Under the pieces are notes generated by a model that saw nothing but the letters and a program-made list of their open reading frames with translations, was not told the origin of the DNA and ran no database searches. A stretch of 5,691 nucleotides of DNA from Holosporaceae bacterium (GTDB lineage Bacteria; Pseudomonadota; Alphaproteobacteria; UBA3830), in NCBI GenBank assembly GCA_031269645.1, contig JAISYW010000075.1:1-5691 (forward strand), written 5' to 3'. Positions 1 through 5,691 of this stretch are shown here, piece after piece. Both the position numbers and the translations under genes were made by a program. Numbering within the stretch: position 1 is the first letter of the stretch; every line of letters starts with the position of its first letter.

Positions 1-1092
1 GAAGAATGTTTTCTTGCTTCGCCTGAATTGAGAGTTTTGTTGAACTTTTCCCTAACAACAAACGCGCGATCCCAGCTTGGAAGAGATACTGTCGTCTTAT
101 TTACGGGGCTACTTAAAAAGTATAAAGTCCGATGTCCGTGCGAAAACAATCAGCTTATGTGCATTGTATCGCAAGATCCAGATTGCCTTCTTGTGGGAAA
201 AGAATGTCGATCTTTGACGTTGAAAATCCCCATTAGCTCTGTGAATCTTGACAAAGATGTGGTGTATGACAAAATTGCCTATCCTTTTGCTATGCTGGGG
301 ACCCCACCTGGCCTGACGTTGTGCTCGTCTCTCGATCGTTTCTTGGGTTGTCGGCGCTCCGAGATTCCTCTCCCATTTTCTTGGGGGATGTGTCATGAAT
401 TTTGTCATGGTACGCGCCTTTTGCTGGGAATTTTTTGCAGTACTGCGTCCTCCGACGCGCTTTTTCATACTCAGCAAACTCCTTCTCGTATGTCGCCATT
501 TTGGTGTAGTAACGTCGAATTCTCGGAGCAAAATTCAGAACGTATAAATAAAAGCGCTGCGACTATTCGTCAAAGGTTTGAGCAGGTTAGGGATTTTTCT
601 GTATCTCAAGGTTGTAAGGATTGCAATATTGATAGTAACGAATATAGACAAAGATTTAAAGATGTCGCTCCAATAACTTACGAAAAGATGTTTGACGTCA
701 AACCGTGGCAATCAACAGGATTCTTTAGAACATTGAGCATGGCGATGTGGTCTTTTAGCCTTGAAGAGATTTTTCAAATAATCGGAATCTTGCAAATTGG
801 CGAAACCGTATATGTTAACAAGTTCAGTGACTTTCACTTGTCGGTTGTTTCTGGCCAAACTCCTAAATGGTTTCATTCCTGCTTTTTTGGCCGCTGGAAT
901 GTTCCCGACGTAAATTTTTCCCCTTCTCTTGAATTTGTTGATTGGTTATTTCGTTTACATGATTTTTCATTTGGACCTTGGCTGTGGCACCACAATGCTT
1001 TTAAAGAAGGTTGGCGTAGTCTTGAAATTCCACCGCCAGTTACTGATGATCGAAAAGATGAAAAGGAAGAGAGAATTGTTTTACGTCGTTGA
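1..1092 (+). CDS. Unrecognised cysteine-rich protein, 5' end outside the window
   Basis: I do not recognise this protein. The frame is open from base 1 to the TGA at 1090-1092 (363 visible codons). The first possible in-window start, a TTG at 28, has no special support, so the gene most likely begins off-window. An open run this long is very unlikely by chance, and no comparably long frame exists on the opposite strand. The first half (to about base 540) is rich in Cys, Pro and Gly, with about 12 cysteines including Cys-Pro-Cys near base 155 and a Cys-His-Glu-Phe-Cys run near base 390. The second half is more ordinary, with a CKDC pair near base 615 and aromatic-rich stretches (for example FGPWLWHHNAF near base 975), and ends in a charged tail. 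No transmembrane segment is obvious. GC content is high in the first half (37 of 60 bases in 301-360) and falls to 21 of 60 in 901-960, where codon use resembles the neighbours. It is convergent with the tRNA-Ser gene. It may be an acquired gene, a lineage-specific effector-like protein or a decaying gene; function unknown. Confidence 0.6.
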   Translation, partial: EECFLASPELRVLLNFSLTTNARSQLGRDTVVLFTGLLKKYKVRCPCENNQLMCIVSQDPDCLLVGKECRSLTLKIPISSVNLDKDVVYDKIAYPFAMLGTPPGLTLCSSLDRFLGCRRSEIPLPFSWGMCHEFCHGTRLLLGIFCSTASSDALFHTQQTPSRMSPFWCSNVEFSEQNSERINKSAATIRQRFEQVRDFSVSQGCKDCNIDSNEYRQRFKDVAPITYEKMFDVKPWQSTGFFRTLSMAMWSFSLEEIFQIIGILQIGETVYVNKFSDFHLSVVSGQTPKWFHSCFFGRWNVPDVNFSPSLEFVDWLFRLHDFSFGPWLWHHNAFKEGWRSLEIPPPVTDDRKDEKEERIVLRR

Positions 1093-1146
1093 TATCTATT
1101 AGTAAGAGAAAATTTCTACAAATAAAAACTTGTGAAAACATAAAAT

Positions 1147-1236
1147 TGGCGGACAGAGCGAGATTCGAACTCGCGAAGGAGTAAACCCCTTGCCGGTTTT
1201 CAAGACCGGTGCCTTAAACCGCTCGGCCATCTGTCC
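1147..1236 (-). tRNA. tRNA-Ser (anticodon UGA)
   Basis: Read on the - strand, this forms a complete 90-nt class II tRNA. The acceptor arms GGACAGA and TCTGTCC pair perfectly, the D arm contains GCCGAGCGGTTTAAGGC, and the anticodon stem CCGGT/ACCGG encloses the loop CTTGAAA with anticodon TGA. A long variable arm (AAGGGG, loop TTTA, CTCCTT) is typical of serine tRNAs. The T arm GCGAG-TTCGAAT-CTCGC is canonical. The discriminator is G, as expected for serine, and the CCA end is encoded. It reads UCA and probably other UCN codons. It starts 41 bp downstream of the stop of the transporter gene on the same strand. I found no convincing sigma-70 promoter in that gap, so it may be transcribed from upstream or from a weak promoter. 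Confidence 0.97.
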
Positions 1237-1277
1237 ATAGGGCATTCCCCCATAGGAATTCGCTTCATGAACTAGGT

Positions 1278-2558
1278 CTAATATTCCATTCCCTCTATCC
1301 AAAAAAACAGCGCTATGGCGGTAATTAAAGAAGAGGCGATAAAAAGTACCGATGGTATAGCAATATTCCCTGTATATTTGATTAAATAAGTCGCCAAAGT
1401 CGGAGCATACGCACCAAAAGCAGCCATTGCAAAATTATGAGAGATAGAAACTCCAACCAATCTCATTTTTGTTGGAAACATTGAACATATAGTCGCCGGT
1501 ATCGGGCCATAATAAATGGAAAACAAGAAAATAATTCCCAATTGACCGAGCAAAGCGCCGACGAAAGTGCCTTCCTCCATTACCGTAAATAGAGGATATG
1601 CCAGAGCGGCCAAAGACAAAACAGAAAGAATCATTTGCGTACGTTTACCAATGCGATCGGCAAGCCACCCGCCAAACAAAATAAAAAGCGCAAAGAAAAA
1701 CATGTTAATCGTTTGAATAATAAAGGCATAATGCCGTCCTAAACAGAGAACCGTTTCAAAATATGTTGTAAAAAATATAGCGATTAAAAAATAGCCGCAA
1801 GCAGTCAAAACATCAGTCATAACAACTAATATTAGTCCTTTCCAATGATTTTTAAACAAATTTCCGAGAAGATTTTGTTTTTCAGACGACTTTGTCGTTC
1901 TTTGCGCCTCTGTAAATTCTACCGGATCTTCTAATTTATCTCTCACGTACTTCGCTATAAAAGTGCCCAAAAAGCTTATTATGAATGGTACTCTCCATCC
2001 AAAACTTTCAAGCTGCTCCGTTGTGAGAATTTTGTCCATGCAAGTAGCAACAAGCGCCCCCAAAATAAATCCCGTTACCAAACTAAACGGCGCCCATGCG
2101 GAATACGTCGATTTTTTTTCTTTGCTGGAATGCTCGTACAAAAACACAATGGTTCCGGTAAATCCGCCACCAAGAGCGAGTCCCTGCAAAATTCTGATTA
2201 GGGTTAAACAAATTCCGGCCCAAATCCCGATATATTGGTAAGTTGGAAGCAGGCCCATTAACGCCGTAGGTATAGCCATCATATAAATTGATATTACAAG
2301 CGCTTTTTTGCGACCAAGCACATCGCCGATATAACCAAACAGGACAGCACCTATTGGTCTAGCGATTAATCCGGAAGCAAACGCTCCAAAAGAAGCAATT
2401 AGTTGTTGGAATTGATCTCCGGATGGAAAAAACAACTTACCGATTATGGTCGCGAAAAAACCGTAAACGGCAAAATCATACCATTCAAGCGCGCTGCCGG
2501 CTACGCAAGATATAATAACTTTTTTCATTCTCTTGAATTCTGACTCGTTATTTTTCAT
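1278..2558 (-). CDS. MFS transporter, metabolite:H+ symporter (MHS, ProP-like) family
   Basis: This 426-residue inner-membrane protein has about 12 hydrophobic segments, the normal length for the family. Diagnostic features are the N-terminal ALEWYDFAVYG (residues 23-33, the MHS EWYDF signature), RPIG followed by GYIGDVLGRKK (75-85, MFS motif A between helices 2 and 3), RILQGLALGGG (122-132) and a second motif A copy, GGWLADRIGKR (296-306), between helices 8 and 9. Family members import osmolytes such as proline or betaine, or dicarboxylates and related metabolites, with protons; the substrate cannot be told from sequence, so no symbol is given. The Glu that usually follows the paired Gly in the RxxQGxxxGGE loop is Gly132 here. 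The start at 2558 has only a weak purine-rich upstream signal (GGTAAG). An in-frame ATG at 2526-2528 (Met11) follows AAGAGA and is a reasonable alternative that keeps the whole first helix. The gene is divergent from nusB and followed by tRNA-Ser. Confidence 0.93.
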   Translation of the reverse strand: MKNNESEFKRMKKVIISCVAGSALEWYDFAVYGFFATIIGKLFFPSGDQFQQLIASFGAFASGLIARPIGAVLFGYIGDVLGRKKALVISIYMMAIPTALMGLLPTYQYIGIWAGICLTLIRILQGLALGGGFTGTIVFLYEHSSKEKKSTYSAWAPFSLVTGFILGALVATCMDKILTTEQLESFGWRVPFIISFLGTFIAKYVRDKLEDPVEFTEAQRTTKSSEKQNLLGNLFKNHWKGLILVVMTDVLTACGYFLIAIFFTTYFETVLCLGRHYAFIIQTINMFFFALFILFGGWLADRIGKRTQMILSVLSLAALAYPLFTVMEEGTFVGALLGQLGIIFLFSIYYGPIPATICSMFPTKMRLVGVSISHNFAMAAFGAYAPTLATYLIKYTGNIAIPSVLFIASSLITAIALFFWIEGMEY

Positions 2559-2582
2559 GACTTACCACAAATACCGTGAGTA

Positions 2583-2612
2583 ATTCTACGTCAATAACGC
2601 ATTCATTGGCAA
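2583..2612 (-). promoter_or_regulatory. Candidate sigma-70 promoter for the MFS transporter
   Basis: On the - strand, TTGCCA (2607-2612, five of six matches to TTGACA) is separated by 18 bp from TAGAAT (2583-2588, five of six matches to TATAAT). Transcription would begin near 2576 and leave a short leader of about 18 nt before the ATG at 2558, or about 48 nt if the internal ATG at 2528 is used. Found by eye; the spacing and matches are good, but chance occurrence in AT-rich DNA is possible. Confidence 0.5.
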
Positions 2613-2654
2613 GAAAGATATTTCCGTAAATTGCGAATATATTTTGGAGAACCA

Positions 2655-2683
2655 TTTCAAATATCCGAGATTTTAACTATGAT
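2655..2683 (+). promoter_or_regulatory. Possible promoter for nusB
   Basis: TATGAT (2678-2683, five of six matches to TATAAT) sits 17 bp after TTTCAA (2655-2660, only three of six matches to TTGACA). It points towards nusB and would give a leader of roughly 65 nt. The -35 element is poor, so this is a tentative call supported mainly by position in a divergent intergenic region. Confidence 0.3.
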
Positions 2684-2695
2684 TTCTAATTGGGA

Positions 2696-2720
2696 TGAAA
2701 AAAATAGTGAAATTTTTTCA
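2696..2720. repeat. 8-bp inverted repeat upstream of nusB
   Basis: TGAAAAAA (2696-2703) and TTTTTTCA (2713-2720) are perfect inverted copies separated by 9 bp. They lie in the presumed nusB leader, about 35 bp before the start codon. The arms are nearly all A/T, so a stable hairpin is doubtful. It could be a regulatory site or chance in AT-rich DNA. Confidence 0.35.
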
Positions 2721-2746
2721 ATTATTGTAGCCTCCAAAAAACTGCG

Positions 2747-2762
2747 ATGAATAAATGAATAA
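2747..2762 (+). repeat. Tandem 8-bp repeat duplicating the nusB start codon
   Basis: ATGAATAA occurs twice back to back (2747-2754 and 2755-2762). The second copy supplies the nusB ATG. The first copy begins a three-codon reading frame (Met-Asn-Lys) whose TGA at 2756-2758 overlaps the nusB ATG in an ATGA arrangement. The unit length is not a multiple of three, so the two starts are in different frames. Confidence 0.8.
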
Positions 2763-3216
2763 GAATGGAGAACAACGAATCGGGCTGCGGAGCGTAACGA
2801 GGATGTATGCAGTCCAAGTCCTTTTCAGAATAATATCTGAAAAAAAATTGTCCGTTGATGAATTAATAAAAGAATCTCGCGTAAACAGCGAAGTGTTTAT
2901 TAGCGAAAATCTATCTTTATTTGATATAGATCAAGATTTTTTCTGTAAATTAATCATGGTTACGAAGGAAAATTGCTTAAAAATTGATGAAATTATTTCC
3001 AATAATCTATCAGATAACTGGAAAGTTAATAGACTAGATCCGGTAATCATATGCATTTTACAACTTGGAATCGCTGAGCTTTTATACCTTACTGATATTC
3101 CACCGAAAGTCGTACTCAACGAATATATAGAAATTTCCAAGGCTTTTTTCCAAAAAAATGAAGTGGCTTTTGTGAATGGATTGCTCAATTCAGTAGCGAA
3201 TGCGAAAAATCTTTAA
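2755..3216 (+). CDS. nusB: Transcription antitermination factor NusB
   Basis: NusB is a small all-helical RNA-binding protein that pairs with S10 (NusE) on boxA RNA and supports antitermination and correct processing of rRNA transcripts. At 153 residues it has normal length. Visible family features are the N-terminal helix LRSVTRMYAVQVLF (11-24), with Arg12 and Arg16 in the usual basic RNA-binding stretch, then RLDPVIICILQLGIAELLY (93-111), IPPKVVLNEYIEISKAF (115-131) and FVNGLLNSVA (139-148). ATG at 2755 is the first possible start because an in-frame TAA lies immediately upstream (2752-2754). There is no clear Shine-Dalgarno sequence, and the leader contains CCTCC (2731-2735) instead. Many bacteria place nusB after ribH (lumazine synthase), but here its upstream neighbour is a divergent transporter gene, so it is uncoupled from riboflavin genes. 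murJ follows 96 bp downstream on the same strand. Confidence 0.95.
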   Translation: MNKNGEQRIGLRSVTRMYAVQVLFRIISEKKLSVDELIKESRVNSEVFISENLSLFDIDQDFFCKLIMVTKENCLKIDEIISNNLSDNWKVNRLDPVIICILQLGIAELLYLTDIPPKVVLNEYIEISKAFFQKNEVAFVNGLLNSVANAKNL

Positions 3217-3244
3217 ATGATTTGCGTTTTTCGGGAAAATTTTC

Positions 3245-3273
3245 TTGTGAGTTTTATTTTTATATGGTATGCA
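3245..3273 (+). promoter_or_regulatory. Possible promoter for murJ
   Basis: TTGTGA (3245-3250) and TATGCA (3268-3273) are 17 bp apart, and the -10 element is preceded by TGG, giving an extended -10 arrangement (TGnTAT). It would give a leader of about 30-35 nt before murJ. The -10 hexamer itself matches poorly, so murJ could equally be read through from nusB; no strong terminator is visible between them. Confidence 0.3.
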
Positions 3274-3298
3274 GGTAACCGGGTTATGCTTAAATTTT

Positions 3299-3305
3299 AA
3301 AGGAG
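3299..3305 (+). promoter_or_regulatory. Strong ribosome binding site of murJ
   Basis: AAAGGAG ends 7 nt before the ATG at 3313, close to ideal spacing, and fixes the murJ start. It contrasts with the weak or absent sites at nusB and the transporter. Confidence 0.85.
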
Positions 3306-3312
3306 TCATCAT

Positions 3313-4857
3313 ATGAGTCTAATAAAGACCGTAGCAACCGTTGGGGGATGGACCTTAGTTTATCGCGTTAGCGGTTTCATTAGGGATATAGCACAGTCCT
3401 CAATCCTTGGAGCAGGAATATTCTCGGATATATTCTCTCTTGCGTTCAAATTCGCCAATATGTTGCGTAAATTATTTGCCGAAGGATCATTCAATGCATC
3501 CTTTCTTCCGATATTTTCTCACGCATTGAAAGACAAGGGACGCGACGAAGCACAAAAAATAGCTTCCCAAGTTCTAACATGGCTGGTATTTATCGTGTCA
3601 TTCATAATGATAATATGTTTGATGTGTTTTCGAAACATTATGCATGGATATGCGCCAGGGATTGATCCGGAATCTGAAAAATTTGAGCATTTGGTTGTTT
3701 TAGGTAAAATTTGTTCTCCATATATAGCCGCTTCGTTTTTAGCTGCGCTGTTTGGCGGAATTTTAAACACAGTAAACAGATTCGCAATGCCTGCTGGAGC
3801 TCAATTAATATTGAATGTTTGCGTTATCGGAGCTTTGTTTATAGGACCTTTATGCTTTCCGAGTACTGCATATACTATGGCGTGGTCTACTTTTCTAGCC
3901 GGAATAATGCAGGTTGCTCTATTATGGTGGAATACCTCGTTTTGCGGATTTCGTATATGGTTTGATTTTTCGTCAGTAAAGGACGAGGTGAAGTTTTTTT
4001 TCAAAAAGCTTGTTTCCGGAGCCATCGGGGCTGGTGTGTGGCAATTAAACGTTATAATTGATTTCGTACTTTTATCTTTTCTTCCAACTGGAGCGGTTTC
4101 TTATTTTTACTACACCGAACATGTAAACCAATTCCCTATCGGTATTTTAGGAATAGCATTTAGTACGGCACTATTGCCTCCGTTGACCAGAGCTATTCAC
4201 GCAAAAGACAATATCACTGCTCAAAAACAAATGAATTTGGGTTTGTTATTTGCTTTTCTTTTTACGCTTCCTGCTTCGGTAATCTTAATTTCTTTGTGCG
4301 AACCCATTACCGGAGCTATTTATGGTCGAGGAAATTTCTCTCCCGAACATGTTGCTGCGGCTGCTCCCGCTTTGGCCGCTTTTGCTTTAGGTTTACCTGC
4401 ATATATCGCCACCAAAGTATTTTCCACAACGTTTTTTGCAAATAAAGATACTCGCACGCCTTTAAACGGAGGAATTGTTTCCATCGTAACTAATCTCTTG
4501 TTTGCTTTTTTGCTAATGCCTTATATGAAGCACGCAGGAATCGCGTTGGCTACTTCTCTTTCTGCTTGGTGTAATTGTTTTTATCTTGTTTTTTCTTTAA
4601 AAAAACTCGGTGAACTCAGAATAGATAGGAAAACTATTAAGGAATGCGTCAATCAGATAGCCGTTTCGGCGGTAATGTTGTTTTCCATCATTGCCATGAA
4701 TGAATATGCTGCCTCGTATTATATGAATGGCGGCATCGATAGAAATGTTTCTGTATTAATCGTTTCATGCGCCAGTATCGTCGCTTTTCTCTTTGTTGGA
4801 AAATTGTTTAAATTATTTGATTTTTTAAACGAAATAAAATCATTGGATAATGCGTAA
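3313..4857 (+). CDS. murJ: Lipid II flippase MurJ
   Basis: MurJ moves lipid-linked peptidoglycan precursor (lipid II) across the inner membrane. The 514-residue polytopic product matches the family length (E. coli 511), and its N-terminal region can be aligned by eye with E. coli MurJ without gaps. The cavity residues Arg18, Arg24, Asp25, Asp39, Lys46, Arg52 and Glu57 are all present, within RVSGFIRD (18-25) and the signature LRKLFAEGSFNASFLP (51-66). Further family stretches are GGILNTVNRFAMPA (148-161) and the FPIGILGIAFSTALLPPL segment (274-291). At position 270, Arg in E. coli and required there, this protein has His (CAT at 4120-4122), preceded by Glu269 where E. coli has Asp. The start is fixed by a strong ribosome binding site. 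The gene suggests that the organism still makes peptidoglycan. It is downstream of nusB and convergent with the pleD-like gene. Confidence 0.95.
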   Translation: MSLIKTVATVGGWTLVYRVSGFIRDIAQSSILGAGIFSDIFSLAFKFANMLRKLFAEGSFNASFLPIFSHALKDKGRDEAQKIASQVLTWLVFIVSFIMIICLMCFRNIMHGYAPGIDPESEKFEHLVVLGKICSPYIAASFLAALFGGILNTVNRFAMPAGAQLILNVCVIGALFIGPLCFPSTAYTMAWSTFLAGIMQVALLWWNTSFCGFRIWFDFSSVKDEVKFFFKKLVSGAIGAGVWQLNVIIDFVLLSFLPTGAVSYFYYTEHVNQFPIGILGIAFSTALLPPLTRAIHAKDNITAQKQMNLGLLFAFLFTLPASVILISLCEPITGAIYGRGNFSPEHVAAAAPALAAFALGLPAYIATKVFSTTFFANKDTRTPLNGGIVSIVTNLLFAFLLMPYMKHAGIALATSLSAWCNCFYLVFSLKKLGELRIDRKTIKECVNQIAVSAVMLFSIIAMNEYAASYYMNGGIDRNVSVLIVSCASIVAFLFVGKLFKLFDFLNEIKSLDNA

Positions 4858-4886
4858 ACTTTTTCATCGCTAAATTGATGGTCTTG

Positions 4887-4906
4887 TCGCTTTTGGCCGA
4901 AAACGA
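4887..4906. repeat. Imperfect 20-bp palindrome between convergent genes
   Basis: The segment TCGCTTTT-GGCC-GAAAACGA lies between the murJ stop (4857) and the stop of the convergent gene (4931). The arms match except for two positions each. It has almost no loop and no following run of T on either strand, so it is a poor intrinsic terminator. It may contribute to bidirectional termination, bind a protein, or be chance. Confidence 0.35.
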
Positions 4907-4930
4907 TTCCATAAAATGACGTTTCCCGTG

Positions 4931-5691
4931 TTAGGCGCAGATTTTTATGGAGTTTCCGCCTTTTTGTTTTGCTATATACATAAATTTATCGGCGACGGAT
5001 ATGGCCTCGCATATAGGCATGTTTTCCATTGAATTTATACAGCATACTCCAATACTTACCGTACATTGAATTTCATTAAATCGAGACGCTTCTATTTTTT
5101 TTCGAATTCTATTCGCCACATGAATAGCGACCGATTTGTCTACATCGCTCATTAAAATAATAAATTCGTCCCCGCCATACCTAGCGATAATATCTGACGA
5201 GCGAACTTGCCTTTTTATTATGCCGGAAACGTATTTCAACATGGAATCTGCAAAAAAATGTCCGCATTTATCGTTGATAAATTTAAATTTATCGATATCA
5301 ATCATGAGAACAGCTGAATTGGCGAAATTATGTTTTTTATTTTTTAAATAATCTTCAAAAAACGAACGATTATATACTGCAGTTGTGGAATCTATAGCAG
5401 ATAGACACAAACTTTTTTTTATTTTTTGCGAAAATTTTTCATATAATTTCTTATATTTTATCAAAGAATTTAGACGATTAGCAATAAAAAAACTACCGGA
5501 GTTAAGATCGATAATGTCGCTACAACCAATATTCGCATTGATCGCTTTTTCGGCTTTATTTTTGGTATTTTCATTGAAAGTAAAAACTATCGGCTTATAT
5601 TTATTAATTTTTCTTAGGTGCAAGTTTGCGCAACATTTGTTAGCTTGAGGGTGATTTATATTAATAAGAAACAGATCGGCGTCGGTAATAT
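4931..5691 (-). CDS. pleD: PleD-like response regulator diguanylate cyclase, N-terminal part outside the window
   Basis: Diguanylate cyclases make cyclic di-GMP from two GTP. The frame stays open to the right edge, giving 252 visible residues; an internal TTG at 5621-5623 is not a credible start. The first ~90 visible residues follow the layout of the second, adaptor receiver domain of Caulobacter PleD (a DADLFLININ strand, then KPIVFTFNEN, NIGCSDIIDL and a LIKYKKLYEKF linker helix). The first receiver, with its phosphorylated Asp, must lie off-window. The GGDEF domain follows: DIDKFKFINDKCGH (Mg/GTP-binding Asp region), RSSDIIARYGGDEF (active site at 5162-5176 with an inhibitory RxxD c-di-GMP site exactly five residues upstream) and a C-terminal VSIGVCC plus ADKFMYIAKQKGGN. 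Catalysis and product feedback therefore look intact. The entry motif, normally DxLTGLxNR, reads DSTTAVYNR. PleD works with the histidine kinase PleC in alphaproteobacteria; no kinase is in view. Confidence 0.88.
   Translation of the reverse strand, partial: ITDADLFLININHPQANKCCANLHLRKINKYKPIVFTFNENTKNKAEKAINANIGCSDIIDLNSGSFFIANRLNSLIKYKKLYEKFSQKIKKSLCLSAIDSTTAVYNRSFFEDYLKNKKHNFANSAVLMIDIDKFKFINDKCGHFFADSMLKYVSGIIKRQVRSSDIIARYGGDEFIILMSDVDKSVAIHVANRIRKKIEASRFNEIQCTVSIGVCCINSMENMPICEAISVADKFMYIAKQKGGNSIKICA

Noticed and set aside
109..531. A 140-codon open frame on the - strand, and a second one at 290-499
   Set aside because: Both lie opposite the longer + strand gene, have low-complexity basic compositions typical of antisense reading, and do not continue upstream; no family resemblance was seen.
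1093..1146. Intrinsic terminator after tRNA-Ser
   Set aside because: T-rich stretches occur on the - strand, but no GC-containing stem precedes them.
1099..1302. Short - strand open frame across the tRNA
   Set aside because: It overlaps the whole tRNA-Ser gene and the 3' end of the transporter gene; its sequence is translation of tRNA.
1963..2241. Open frame antisense to the transporter gene
   Set aside because: The transporter frame carries clear family motifs through this region; the antisense frame has none.
3217..3260. Possible terminator after nusB (GAAAATTTTC palindrome at 3235-3244)
   Set aside because: The arms are A/T only, with no workable loop and no clear T-run, so an intrinsic terminator is not supported.
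5621..5623. TTG as the start of the pleD-like gene
   Set aside because: The same frame continues to the window edge with residues that fit the receiver domain, so the true start is outside the window.

Overview
The window looks like an AT-rich alphaproteobacterial chromosome segment, most likely from a host-associated lineage such as Holosporales or Rickettsiales. This is inferred from a PleD-type Rec-GGDEF regulator, an MHS (ProP-like) major facilitator transporter of the kind common in intracellular alphaproteobacteria, and MurJ and NusB proteins of ordinary bacterial type. No marker here fixes the taxon.

Layout, left to right: (1) positions 1-1092 hold the 3' part of an unrecognised + strand gene that enters from the left edge. 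Its first half is clearly more GC-rich and cysteine-rich than everything else in the window. (2) A complete tRNA-Ser(UGA) lies on the - strand at 1147-1236, with an encoded CCA and its 3' end facing the unknown gene. (3) An MHS-family transporter gene occupies 1278-2558 on the - strand, upstream of and in the same direction as the tRNA. (4) A divergent intergenic region at 2559-2754 carries candidate promoters for both directions and, at its right end, an exact 8-bp tandem repeat that duplicates the nusB start codon. (5) nusB (2755-3216) and murJ (3313-4857) lie in the same direction, 96 bp apart, and murJ has a strong ribosome binding site. (6) A convergent, right-truncated pleD-like diguanylate cyclase gene occupies 4931 to the right edge on the - strand.

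The genes do not form one pathway. NusB (antitermination of rRNA transcription), tRNA-Ser and MurJ (lipid II flipping) are housekeeping. The transporter and PleD are environmental or host-interface functions. I see no CRISPR array, insertion sequence, toxin-antitoxin pair or recognisable defence system. The points most worth following are the compositionally odd orphan gene beside a tRNA 3' end, and conserved-site substitutions in MurJ (His at the Arg270 position), the transporter (Gly for Glu in a conserved loop) and PleD (eroded DxLT motif).
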